Assembly: GCF_034521915.1 (NCBI RefSeq)
Contig: NZ_JAXHLU010000020.1
Coordinates: forward strand, 45,395-109,394
Direction of reading: 5' to 3'
DNA from: Fodinibius sp034521915
GTDB taxonomy: Bacteria > Bacteroidota > Rhodothermia > Balneolales > Balneolaceae
Length of the DNA stretch: 64,000 nucleotides
A program made the translations under genes and the position numbers. Under the pieces are notes generated by a model that ran no database searches, had not been told where the DNA came from, and saw nothing but the letters and a program-made list of their open reading frames with translations. Positions 37,923 to 46,115 of this stretch are shown here, in pieces. Each line of letters starts with the position of its first letter. Position 1 is the first letter of the stretch.

Positions 37923-39338
37923 ATGGATTATGACGCAATTATTATCGGCTCAGGTCCCAACGGTTTAGCGGCCGGCATCCGCCTGGCGCAAGAGGGACTA
38001 TCGGTTAAAATGTTTGAAAAAGAAGATACCATCGGCGGCGGAACCCGAACGATGGAATTAACCCAGCCCGGCTTCCATCACGATATCTGCTCGGCCATCC
38101 ATCCCTTGGCCAAAGCATCTCCGTTTTTAAAAAGTCTACCGCTCAAAGATTACGGTCTCGAATGGATTCAACCCGAGGTGCCGCTTGCCCACCCATTGGA
38201 CGATCAGCCCGCCGGAGTACTGTTTCGGTCATTTGATAAAACGGTATCATATATTAATAGCGAAGATAAAAGTAACTACGCTCACAGCATTGCGCCTTTC
38301 CTTGATAAATGGGATGGTCTTCTTACTGATATTTTAGCTCCGTTTTCGCTTTTACCGAATCACCCTCTAATGATGGCGCGGTTTGGACTTCAAGCACTTC
38401 AATCAGCAAACAGTTTTGCCAAAAGATTTAAATCTACCCAAACACGCGCTCTCTTTGCCGGATTAGCAGCTCATGGCATTATGCCTTTTGATGCCACCGC
38501 TACTGCTGCTATTGGACTGGTACTGGGTACTGCCGCCCATACCGTTGGCTGGCCCTATCCCAAAGGCGGATCCCACGCAATTACTAAAGCTATGGCAAAG
38601 CATTTTAAGTCGCTGGGTGGTAAAATTGAAACAGGCGTTGAAGTTTCTTCTACTGATCAGCTGCCCGAATCCCAAGTCATTTTATTTAATAACACTCCTC
38701 AACAAATTTTAGATATTGCAGGCGAAAATCTCCCACAATCATACATAAAAAAACTGCAGCGTTATAAGTATGGTCAAGGAGTATTCAAACTTGATTTCGC
38801 ACTCAGTGATCCCATCCCATGGGAAGACGAACTGTGCCAAAAAGCAGGAACCGTACACGTGGGGGGAGCATTCGAAGAAATTGCGACATCAGAAAAACAA
38901 ACAGCCAGTGGGCAACATCCCGAAAAGCCATATGTATTAGTCGCACAGCAAAGTTTATGGGATGAAACGAGAGCCCCGGATGATAATCACACCGGCTGGG
39001 CGTATTGCCACGTTCCCAATGGATCCACTGAAGATATGACGGAGCCAATTATTCATCAGATTGAACGCTTTGCTCCGGGATTTCGAGATTGTATTATCGA
39101 CACCCACAAGATGAATACCCAAGCCATGCAATCATATAATCCCAATTATATTGGTGGTGACATCAATGGCGGACGCGCTGACATCACGCAGCTTTTCACG
39201 CGTCCGGCGGGGTTATTTGATCCCTATCATATCCCAAAAACCAATATGTATATCGCATCATCCTCCACTCCGCCCGGCGGCGGCGTTCACGGTATGTGTG
39301 GTTATCATGCGGCAGAATCGGTGTTGCGCAGACTTTAG
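37923..39338 (+). CDS. FAD-dependent phytoene-desaturase-like oxidoreductase
   Basis: 471 residues. The dinucleotide-binding motif is IIGSGPNGLAAGIRLAQEG (about 6-24), followed by FEKEDTIGGGTRT; the C-terminal FAD motif is ASSSTPPGGGVHGMCGYHAA. This belongs to the CrtI/PYROXD2 superfamily. It lacks crtB, crtI or other carotenoid genes beside it and its N terminus resembles the PYROXD2-like branch, so a carotenoid substrate should not be assumed. The stop codon TAG supplies the first base of the left inverted repeat of the S23 unit that follows. Confidence 0.82.
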   Translation: MDYDAIIIGSGPNGLAAGIRLAQEGLSVKMFEKEDTIGGGTRTMELTQPGFHHDICSAIHPLAKASPFLKSLPLKDYGLEWIQPEVPLAHPLDDQPAGVLFRSFDKTVSYINSEDKSNYAHSIAPFLDKWDGLLTDILAPFSLLPNHPLMMARFGLQALQSANSFAKRFKSTQTRALFAGLAAHGIMPFDATATAAIGLVLGTAAHTVGWPYPKGGSHAITKAMAKHFKSLGGKIETGVEVSSTDQLPESQVILFNNTPQQILDIAGENLPQSYIKKLQRYKYGQGVFKLDFALSDPIPWEDELCQKAGTVHVGGAFEEIATSEKQTASGQHPEKPYVLVAQQSLWDETRAPDDNHTGWAYCHVPNGSTEDMTEPIIHQIERFAPGFRDCIIDTHKMNTQAMQSYNPNYIGGDINGGRADITQLFTRPAGLFDPYHIPKTNMYIASSSTPPGGGVHGMCGYHAAESVLRRL

Positions 39339-39364
39339 CAGTTGGCAGATGGCGGTATGCAGTT
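39338..39364 (+). repeat. Left 27-bp inverted repeat of the S23 unit
   Basis: Core GGCAGATGGCGG. It matches the reverse complement of 39825-39851 at 23 of 27 positions. It starts on the last base of the stop codon of the upstream oxidoreductase gene. Confidence 0.75.
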
Positions 39365-39400
39365 GTGTGTTGTTTTACGTTACAACTGAAAGTTTCTGAG

Positions 39401-39775
39401 TTACTTTCTTGGAAGAAACTTTTTAGGATTTTGTATCATAATTCCAAGCATTTTTCCTATTTGCTGATACCGTTTGATTAATATTTTATGTTGTTTTTTA
39501 GATATATAGCTACAATCTCTTGAGAAGTCTAACCAAACAAGAGTTTCTGAACATTCGGCATCGGCATCTGAAATTTTCGACCTAAAATGATTGGGATAAA
39601 TTCTTTTGCGATATGCTTCGGCAATATTAGCACATACACTTCTTGAAGACCTTCGAATTTGGTCGGTCAGTGAGTATCTCTCATCTTTGGGAAAACATTT
39701 TGTTACCTCAAAAACATCGTTGGCACACTGATAGGCCATCTTATAAACTTTCAGGTCTTTGAATCCTTCTCCCAT
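39401..39775 (-). CDS. Four-helix-bundle protein (S23/IVS-encoded family, Avd-like fold)
   Basis: About 124 residues from ATG 39775; the frame opens 10 codons earlier with residues that do not fit the family. The signature is FKDLKVYKMAYQCANDVFEV, FPKDERYSLTDQIRRSSRSV and CANIAEAYRKR, then four amphipathic helices in total with SDADAECSETLVWLDFSRD. Family members are encoded by intervening sequences in 23S rRNA genes, and the related Avd protein works with diversity-generating retroelements. No reverse transcriptase or rRNA is near. The role is unknown. Confidence 0.9.
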   Translation of the reverse strand: MGEGFKDLKVYKMAYQCANDVFEVTKCFPKDERYSLTDQIRRSSRSVCANIAEAYRKRIYPNHFRSKISDADAECSETLVWLDFSRDCSYISKKQHKILIKRYQQIGKMLGIMIQNPKKFLPRK

Positions 39776-39824
39776 AATGATAATTTCATATGTGGTATAC
39801 GTCACAATAATAATTTAAAAACTA

Positions 39825-39851
39825 AACTGCCACCCGCCATCTGCCTACTGC
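39825..39851 (-). repeat. Right 27-bp inverted repeat of the S23 unit
   Basis: Reverse-complement partner of 39338-39364. It covers the last codon and stop (TAG, 39845-39847) of nfi, so the unit either brought the nfi stop codon with it or inserts at such sequences. Confidence 0.75.
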
Positions 39852-40543
39852 ATCTTCTGATATCCCTCTTTCGCTTCACCCCTCCGCAACTTATTTGCCC
39901 ATTGATGTGCCAGTCGTGTAGTCTTTGGCAATTTATACTTAGTCAATAATTGCATCACAACTTCATAAGTATCATCAAAAGAACACTTTTGTCCCGGCGA
40001 TATATAAATCGGATTCACATTCTTTCGACTCCGCAAAGCAATTCCAATTTTTTCGTCACCATCTACAAGATCGGCTTTATCTCCCTTTTCTATACCAAGT
40101 TCTCCGTGGGTACCTGTTAATATACTTTTAGCACAGCCGATTGTCGGATGATCAACTTCAATTCCAAAGTGGGTAGCAATACCCATCCGTCGGGGATGCG
40201 CAATGCCGTGTCCATCTAATAGTAATACATTAGGTTTATAATTAAGTTGATTCCATGCTTTTAACAGCACGGGGATCTCCCTAAAAGCCAATAATCCCGG
40301 AATATAAGGAAAACTCGTTTCGTCAGAAGCTAGGGAACGCGCCACCGGTTTTAAGGATTTCAGATCCAGAACTACGATGGCTGCATGCATCATATCCGAT
40401 CCGCGATCAAAAGAAATATCAGCTCCGGCTACTAATTTTGGGTTACATGGAAGCTGATCTAAACAAATTTGCTTCCTCAGCTCGAGTTGAATACGCTTCG
40501 CCTCGGCAGGATCGATGGTTTTATAATACTCTAAACGTCCCAT
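39845..40543 (-). CDS. nfi: Endonuclease V
   Basis: 232 residues. It nicks DNA (or RNA) next to deoxyinosine. The catalytic acids are in place: Asp42 in VAGADISF, Glu89 in YIPGLLAFRE and Asp110 in LLLDGHGIAHPRRMG; SILTG and PIYISPGQKCS (family C-terminal block) also fit. The extreme C terminus (KMQ) runs into the right inverted repeat of the S23 unit, so the last two or three residues may not be ancestral. A small unexplained open frame and the REP-associated transposase lie upstream. Confidence 0.93.
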   Translation of the reverse strand: MGRLEYYKTIDPAEAKRIQLELRKQICLDQLPCNPKLVAGADISFDRGSDMMHAAIVVLDLKSLKPVARSLASDETSFPYIPGLLAFREIPVLLKAWNQLNYKPNVLLLDGHGIAHPRRMGIATHFGIEVDHPTIGCAKSILTGTHGELGIEKGDKADLVDGDEKIGIALRSRKNVNPIYISPGQKCSFDDTYEVVMQLLTKYKLPKTTRLAHQWANKLRRGEAKEGYQKMQ

Positions 40544-40737
40544 GAAAATAAAATTAAATCTAAATAAGATTTTCCCAAGCCGACATCAGAATTATTGCGG
40601 ATTAAGGTGGAGTGATACGCACGAAAAGGATAATTTTGTACCGGCTGTGAACCAAAAATAGCTTCAAAATGTGAAGGACCATTAAAATTATTCAGCGTGT
40701 AAAACGTAACCACCGCAAAATAATTCTCAGTCTCCAT
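40531..40737 (-). CDS. Doubtful 68-codon frame between nfi and a REP palindrome
   Basis: Starts METENYFAVVTFYTLNNFNG with the ATG inside the REP palindrome at 40736-40772 and overlaps the first codons of nfi by 13 bp. The sequence has a protein-like composition (AIFGSQPVQNYPFRAYHST) but I do not recognise a family. It may be the 3' remnant of a gene whose 5' part was replaced when the transposase unit arrived, or a chance frame. Confidence 0.25.
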   Translation of the reverse strand: METENYFAVVTFYTLNNFNGPSHFEAIFGSQPVQNYPFRAYHSTLIRNNSDVGLGKSYLDLILFSWDV

Positions 40738-40772
40738 AGAAGGAGCCCACCTCAGAGGTGGACTCCTTCTAT
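40736..40772. repeat. REP-like palindrome, 3' side of the RAYT gene
   Basis: ATAGAAGGAGCCCACCTC (40736-40753) with GAGGTGGACTCCTTCTAT (40755-40772): 18-bp arms with one C-A mismatch and almost no loop. The core GGAGYCCACCT is shared with the pair at 41386-41459. It directly follows the transposase gene. Confidence 0.8.
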
Positions 40773-40777
40773 TTACA

Positions 40778-41326
40778 CTAAACCAAATGTTTTTCGGGAA
40801 TATTTTGAATAGTCTGATTCGAAAAATCTCGAAAATCTTCCACGGTCGAAAAGTTTTCTTCTATAATTGATCGATTTACCAGTGTTCCGTTTCGATATCC
40901 GGCTAAATCTAAATAACTGGAATAAGGCCATGCCTCAAGTTTGTCAACCAACTTTGACCTGATCGGATTTTGATGAATATAAGAAATCAAAGTTAACAAA
41001 TATGATTGCTTATCAATTAATTTAGCTTTGGTATGCTGTTGAAATAAACTTCCGTTTCGGTCAAATGCTTTATTAATAGCCTTTGTATAAGCACTCAGTT
41101 GAATTCCAATATGTGTTCTAAGGTCATCAATATTTTCAGTTTCGATTTTTATCAAGAAATGGAAATGCGTTGGCATCAAGCAGTAGGCATAAACCAATAA
41201 ATAATCTTTGAATCTGGCTTTAAACTTGCGTAAGAAATACCTATAGTTTTCTTCATTCCTGAACAACAGTTCCTTATTGTTGGAGCGATTATAAAGGTGA
41301 TAAAACTTTCCAGTTTCAAGATCCAT
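40778..41326 (-). CDS. REP-associated tyrosine transposase (RAYT, Y1/HUH type)
   Basis: 182 residues. The HUH motif MPTHFHFLIK (His-hydrophobic-His) and one conserved catalytic Tyr region (QSYLLTLISYIHQNPIRSKL, typical of TnpA-REP) identify the Y1 transposase superfamily; KFYHLYNRSNNKELLF is the family N-terminal signature. Such enzymes cut single-stranded REP hairpins. The flanking palindromes sharing the core GGAGYCCACCT make this a self-contained REP/RAYT unit. The gene looks intact. It separates nfi from the PLP decarboxylase gene. Confidence 0.93.
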   Translation of the reverse strand: MDLETGKFYHLYNRSNNKELLFRNEENYRYFLRKFKARFKDYLLVYAYCLMPTHFHFLIKIETENIDDLRTHIGIQLSAYTKAINKAFDRNGSLFQQHTKAKLIDKQSYLLTLISYIHQNPIRSKLVDKLEAWPYSSYLDLAGYRNGTLVNRSIIEENFSTVEDFRDFSNQTIQNIPEKHLV

Positions 41327-41385
41327 ATTTCTAATTTTTTATAGTAAGACCTGAATGCAATCAAATACTTACAAAAAATAAAAAG

Positions 41386-41459
41386 ATAAGATGGAGTCCA
41401 CCTGATATATTGGAGTTCATAAACTTATAAGCAGCCAAGTGAGGTGGGCTCCATCTTAT
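41386..41459. repeat. REP-like palindrome with long loop, 5' side of the RAYT gene
   Basis: ATAAGATGGAGTCCACCT (41386-41403) and AGGTGGGCTCCATCTTAT (41442-41459) form an 18-bp stem with one G-T pair around a 38-nt loop. Same core as 40736-40772. It ends 34 bp before the start of the PLP decarboxylase gene and may lie in its leader. Confidence 0.8.
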
Positions 41460-41493
41460 TTGACACCTCTAAGTAAGAAAAAATTAATAACCA

Positions 41494-42915
41494 ATGAACA
41501 ATAAAGAATTCCGCAAACATGCCCATCAGCTCGTCGACTGGATGGCCGATTACTTTGAAGAGGTTGAAGATTATCCCGTTAAACCGAATGTACAGCCCGG
41601 AGATATTTTGCAAAAACTCCCCGATGAGGCACCCCAAAAAAGCGAGTCATTTGAGCAGCAATTCAAAGATTTTGAAGATATTATCATGCCGGGCATAACC
41701 CACTGGCAGAGTCCTAATTTTATGGGATATTTCCCAGCAAACACCAGCTATCCTTCAATTTTGGCAGAAATGCTAACGGCTACGCTCGGTGCCCAGTGTA
41801 TGAGCTGGCTGACCTCTCCGGCCGCCACCGAACTCGAAGAAAAGGTGATGGAATGGCTGCGCAAAGCTATCGGATTACCTGAACCATTTACAGGTGTCAT
41901 TCAAAGTACGGCATCCACCTCTACCCTCTGCGCCCTGCTGATGGCCCGTGAACAGATCACCGATTTTAAAGTCAATGAGAAAGGATATCCGAATGATGGA
42001 ACCTTTACGATTTATTGCTCATCAGAAACGCATTCATCTATCGAAAAGGATGTTAAAATAGCCGGATTCGGGCGACAAAATCTTCGAAAGGTTTCGGTAG
42101 ATGATAAATATGCCATGGATCCGAGTGCGCTGGAAGAAGCAATCCGAGCAGATCTTGAAAAGGGATTCAAGCCTGCTGCCGTAGTGGCAACCATTGGCAC
42201 TACCGGTTCTACAGCTATTGATCCCCTTAAAGCAATCGGGGAAATCTGCTCAAAGTATGAGATCTTTTTACACGTAGATGCCGCCTTTGCGGGCACGGCT
42301 CTCTTATTACCCGAACGGCGATGGATGAATGAGGGCATCGAACATGCAGATTCGTTCGTTTTTAATCCCCATAAATGGATGTTTACCAACTTTGACTGCT
42401 CTGCCTTTTATGTTAAGGATGAGGCTCTGCTGGTGCGTACCTTTGAAATTATGCCGGAATACTTGAAAACTCCTGAAGATGAGCGGGTGAAGAACTATCG
42501 CGACTGGGGAATTCCATTGGGACGTCGATTCCGTGCACTCAAACTATGGTTTGTAATGCGCAGCTTTGGTATCGAGGGATTACAGCAAAAAATCCGTCAG
42601 CATATTACGTTCGCTCAGTATTTAAAACAGGAAATGGAACAACACGATGATTTTGAGCTTATGGCACCGGTTCCCCTAAATACGATCTGTTTTCGTTTTC
42701 ATCCCGACTACATTGATGATGAGAAAAAACTCAATGAGCTCAATGAAAAACTCCTCGAGCAAATACAGCAAAGCGGGCAACTTTTTTTAACGCATACCAA
42801 ACTCGATGGAAAATATACCATTCGCATTGTACTGGGAAATACGAACCTTGAAAAACACCATGTGAATGAGGCGTGGAAGCTGATACAAACCTTAGCTCAA
42901 TCCTTAATTGAGTAA
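41494..42915 (+). CDS. PLP-dependent group II decarboxylase (aromatic-L-amino-acid type)
   Basis: 473 residues. The N terminus (FRKHAHQLVDWMADYFEEVE, YPVKPNVQPGDI) and HWQSPNFMGYFPANTSYPSI match aromatic-amino-acid/tyrosine decarboxylases. The PLP site is FNPHKWMFTNFDCSA with the Schiff-base Lys294, and HVDAAFAGTALLLPE holds the Asp that pairs with the pyridine nitrogen. Loop residues that choose among Phe, Tyr, Trp and DOPA cannot be judged here. The 38-nt-loop palindrome of the RAYT unit is directly upstream. Confidence 0.92.
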   Translation: MNNKEFRKHAHQLVDWMADYFEEVEDYPVKPNVQPGDILQKLPDEAPQKSESFEQQFKDFEDIIMPGITHWQSPNFMGYFPANTSYPSILAEMLTATLGAQCMSWLTSPAATELEEKVMEWLRKAIGLPEPFTGVIQSTASTSTLCALLMAREQITDFKVNEKGYPNDGTFTIYCSSETHSSIEKDVKIAGFGRQNLRKVSVDDKYAMDPSALEEAIRADLEKGFKPAAVVATIGTTGSTAIDPLKAIGEICSKYEIFLHVDAAFAGTALLLPERRWMNEGIEHADSFVFNPHKWMFTNFDCSAFYVKDEALLVRTFEIMPEYLKTPEDERVKNYRDWGIPLGRRFRALKLWFVMRSFGIEGLQQKIRQHITFAQYLKQEMEQHDDFELMAPVPLNTICFRFHPDYIDDEKKLNELNEKLLEQIQQSGQLFLTHTKLDGKYTIRIVLGNTNLEKHHVNEAWKLIQTLAQSLIE

Positions 42916-43010
42916 TATCATAGCACAAAGTTACACAATTTGTATCTCAACGATTTACTGCAAATATTACACTTGGAAAATTTAGTTTTTAATCTAAAAA
43001 TTATTGCACT

Positions 43011-43715
43011 ATGGAATTATCTGATATCAAAGCACTGGTAACGGGCGGAAGCTCGGGCATTGGCAAGGCAACGGCAAAAGCAATAATTGAAGCCGGCGGC
43101 GAAGCTGTTATTGCGGCTCGCGGACTAGATAAACTGGAAGCAGCAGCCGATGAAATTGGGGCGATCCCACTCCAGTGTGATGTCCGTGAGGAAGAACAGG
43201 TGATCAATCTCGTAGAAGAAACTATTGAACAGCTCGATGGTTTTAATGTACTGATCAACAATGCGGGCTACGGACAGTTTTCAAAACTTACAGATCTATC
43301 CGAAAAAGTCCTTACAAGTGTACTACAAGTTAATACCGTTGGTGCTATGATGGTGGGACGTGAATGCGCCAAGCACTTTATCGAGCAGGATTATGGAAAT
43401 ATTATCAATGTTTCGTCATCGGCCGGTAAACGCGGTTTTGAAGGAGGTACGGCCTATTGTGCCAGCAAATTTGCCCTCAGCGGCATGACCGAATGCTGGA
43501 GAGCCGAACTGCGTCCCAACAATATTCGCGTAATGCAGATTAATCCCAGCGAGGTGCAGACCGAATTCTTTGACAAGGCCGGTCGCGGCGGACGCGAATT
43601 TAATCCCACTAAACTGGTCGCTGATGATATTGCCAAGGCGATCTGCAATATGCTTTCGCTCCACGACCGCGGTTTTATCACTGAAACCAGTGTCTGGGCT
43701 ACCAATCCACAATAA
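43011..43715 (+). CDS. Short-chain dehydrogenase/reductase
   Basis: 234 residues, the classical SDR form. Cofactor motif VTGGSSGIGKATAKAI (about 11-26), NNAGYGQF, catalytic Ser in INVSSSAGKRGFEGG and the YCASK pair (Tyr at about residue 149, Lys four on). INPSEVQTEFFDKAG is the flexible substrate loop. Similar proteins are annotated as 3-oxoacyl-ACP reductase, but no fatty-acid genes are beside it, so the substrate is open. Its own terminator follows. Confidence 0.9.
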   Translation: MELSDIKALVTGGSSGIGKATAKAIIEAGGEAVIAARGLDKLEAAADEIGAIPLQCDVREEEQVINLVEETIEQLDGFNVLINNAGYGQFSKLTDLSEKVLTSVLQVNTVGAMMVGRECAKHFIEQDYGNIINVSSSAGKRGFEGGTAYCASKFALSGMTECWRAELRPNNIRVMQINPSEVQTEFFDKAGRGGREFNPTKLVADDIAKAICNMLSLHDRGFITETSVWATNPQ

Positions 43716-43725
43716 CATTTTTAAC

Positions 43726-43757
43726 GGGGATGCATAAAAACATCCCCTAACTTTTTC
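43726..43757 (+). terminator. Rho-independent terminator after the SDR gene
   Basis: Stem GGGGATG (43726-43732) with CATCCCC (43741-43747), an 8-nt loop and then a T-rich stretch (CTTTTTCTCT) that runs up to the next start codon. Confidence 0.7.
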
Positions 43758-43760
43758 TCT

Positions 43761-46079
43761 ATGAAAACCATAAATCATCGGATCGTTTTAGGGGTTGTTT
43801 TGGTACTTTCTGTGTGGCTCAGTTTTTATGTGATATCCCCACCATCTCCCAACCCGGAAACAAGTCCCGATACCGAATTTTCAGCAGAACGTGCCTTCAA
43901 ACACATTGAAGCATTAGCCCAAACACCACGTCCCCTTGGTACTGCAGCTAACGACAGTGCCAGAAGCTATATCTTGGATGAGCTTCGCCAACTGGGATTA
44001 GAGCCAACCATACAATCCGGTATTGGCATTGGCTCAAGTTTTGACCGCGGATTGGTGGGTAATACAAATAATATCATTGCGAAAATGAACGGCGCTAACC
44101 CACAGAGAACTATTCTGCTGATGGCCCATTACGATTCCAAACCCAACACCTATGGAGCCGGCGATGATGCCTCGGGCGTAGCTGCAATTTTGGAGTCGCT
44201 TCGAGCTATCAAATCCCAACAAAATACCCTGCAAAACAATGTGTGGATTTTAATGACAGACGGCGAAGAGCGCGGCCTGTTGGGGGCCGAACTTTTTACG
44301 GATGAATTTGAAGAGCTGCAAGAAATAGATCTCGTGCTCAACTTCGAATCACGCGGCTCCAGCGGCCCCTCCATGATGTTCGAAACAAGTGAAAATAACG
44401 GTCACCTTATTCCCCATTTTGCACAAGCCACGCCGTATCCGGTCGCCAACTCGCTGATGTACACCGTTTATAAATTGTTGCCCAACGATACCGATATGTC
44501 GGTAACCAAACGGGCCGGACTTGATGGACTCAATTTTGCATTCACCAAAGACTTTCTGCATTACCATACCATGCTGGATACGCCCGAAAACCTTTCGCTT
44601 GCATCCGTCCAGCACCACGGTTCCAACCTACTGAGCAATGTCAGGCATTTTGGAAACACGAATTTTGCCCAGCAAAGCGAGACCGAATTTGTTTATTTCA
44701 ATAACGTGACCGGCGGGCTGTTATACTATCCCTCCGGGTGGTCATTCCCCTTGGCGCTGGTCACAGGTCTGCTATTTATCACCTTTTTGATTTATCTATT
44801 TCGAACAAAACAAATAACCATCGGAAGATATCTTGGGAGCCTGCTATTATTCTTAATCACCGTTACCATTGGAGCCCTTATCACCTATTTCGGATGGCAA
44901 GGACTTAAAGCACTTCATCCACAGTATCAATGGATTATACAGGGCGAAGTGTATAACCATGCTTGGTATTTTTGGGGCTTTACTCTGTTAAATGCCGGGC
45001 TTTTTATCGGGATTTACGGCTGGATTCAAAACAAATTATCAACCCAACAGTTAATATCCGGCCCGTTTACAATTTGGATACTATTATCCCTGATAACAGC
45101 CTGGTATTTACCTACCGCTTCCTATATTTTCACCTGGCCGGCACTGATGGGTCTTGCGGGATGGATTATTTTAGGGGATGATCTCACAAATTATTCCTGG
45201 AAACATACTGCTGTTTTAGCTGTTGCTTTCTTTTGGGGACTTTTTATCATTTCGCCCTATATCAGGCTGGTGCAAATCATGCTAACCACCGAAATGCTGG
45301 CAGTAAGCATGGTTGTGCTCATATTACTCATCGGACTAATGTGGCCACTGGTGTGGTCCATTATCAAAAATCACCAGTACAAGTGGAGTGGTGGAATTCT
45401 TACTCTATCCCTGATCTGTATGATTGCTGCTTCTCTAACTTCCGATTTCGACCACAATCACAAAAAGCAAAACAGTATTAATTTTGTTCAGAATCTGGAT
45501 ACTGATACAGCCTATTGGATCAGCCGCGAGCCATCCACTGATGCCTGGACACAGCAGTTTTTATCGGATGATTACAGCAGAGGAGCGCCTGCCGATATTT
45601 CGTTATCGCTTGGAAGCAATGCATTATACAAGAAAACGACCTCGCTTGATATACCGCAACCTGAATTCGAGATCTTAAGCGACAGCAGCTCTGACTCTCA
45701 ACGGTTCCTCACCCTGAAAATGAATGCAAAAAAGGGAATTGCTATGAAGATGAATTGGAATAACTCTTCGCCAATAACTGAAATAGCTATAGAGGGTAAA
45801 CCCATTTTTGATGACCAAGATATGGGTCGGTACTTATATTACTTCCACGATTTTACAAAAGCCGTTCATATAAATCTAAGCTATCAAAATTCGGGAAGTG
45901 CTCCATTACTGGATTTCACATTTGTCGATCCTGGATTACCCACCAACTTAGTTGAGAATTATCAACCGAGGCCAGATCATATGATTCCTGCCCCCTATTC
46001 GGTGTTAAGCTCCGATGCTACGATTTGGGAAAAACGTGTTACAGTTGATACCCTGCGAAACCATTCAGTGAGCGATTAG
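43761..46079 (+). CDS. M28 family metallopeptidase with C-terminal membrane domain
   Basis: 772 residues. One N-terminal membrane anchor (MKTINHRIVLGVVLVLSVWL) is followed by a periplasmic M28 domain: LMAHYDSKPNTYGAGDDASG (zinc His and bridging Asp), LMTDGEERGLLGAELF (catalytic Glu pair) and DFLHYHTMLDTPENLS (zinc His). About eight hydrophobic segments between residues 315 and 560 and a C-terminal soluble domain follow, as in ER/Fxna-like M28 peptidases. It is predicted to be an inner-membrane aminopeptidase. Upstream the SDR terminator overlaps its leader. Confidence 0.9.
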   Translation: MKTINHRIVLGVVLVLSVWLSFYVISPPSPNPETSPDTEFSAERAFKHIEALAQTPRPLGTAANDSARSYILDELRQLGLEPTIQSGIGIGSSFDRGLVGNTNNIIAKMNGANPQRTILLMAHYDSKPNTYGAGDDASGVAAILESLRAIKSQQNTLQNNVWILMTDGEERGLLGAELFTDEFEELQEIDLVLNFESRGSSGPSMMFETSENNGHLIPHFAQATPYPVANSLMYTVYKLLPNDTDMSVTKRAGLDGLNFAFTKDFLHYHTMLDTPENLSLASVQHHGSNLLSNVRHFGNTNFAQQSETEFVYFNNVTGGLLYYPSGWSFPLALVTGLLFITFLIYLFRTKQITIGRYLGSLLLFLITVTIGALITYFGWQGLKALHPQYQWIIQGEVYNHAWYFWGFTLLNAGLFIGIYGWIQNKLSTQQLISGPFTIWILLSLITAWYLPTASYIFTWPALMGLAGWIILGDDLTNYSWKHTAVLAVAFFWGLFIISPYIRLVQIMLTTEMLAVSMVVLILLIGLMWPLVWSIIKNHQYKWSGGILTLSLICMIAASLTSDFDHNHKKQNSINFVQNLDTDTAYWISREPSTDAWTQQFLSDDYSRGAPADISLSLGSNALYKKTTSLDIPQPEFEILSDSSSDSQRFLTLKMNAKKGIAMKMNWNNSSPITEIAIEGKPIFDDQDMGRYLYYFHDFTKAVHINLSYQNSGSAPLLDFTFVDPGLPTNLVENYQPRPDHMIPAPYSVLSSDATIWEKRVTVDTLRNHSVSD

Positions 46080-46115
46080 TTTATCAATACATAAAGCCGG
46101 GAAGGAATAAAAAAA

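Larger units (their letters stand above)
39338..39851 (-). mobile_element. Putative mobile unit: four-helix-bundle gene between inverted repeats
   Basis: A 514-bp unit bounded by 27-bp imperfect inverted repeats, holding only the four-helix-bundle gene. Each end coincides with the stop codon of a flanking gene (the oxidoreductase on the left and nfi on the right), i.e. the unit fills the junction of two convergent genes. S23-family genes are known as passengers of intervening sequences in 23S rRNA and are dispersed in Bacteroidota genomes; mobility here is inferred from the repeats alone. Confidence 0.55.

Noticed and set aside
37923..39338. Carotenoid desaturase crtI
   Set aside because: It belongs to the superfamily, but no phytoene synthase is near and its N terminus is closer to PYROXD2-like oxidoreductases; I kept the general name.
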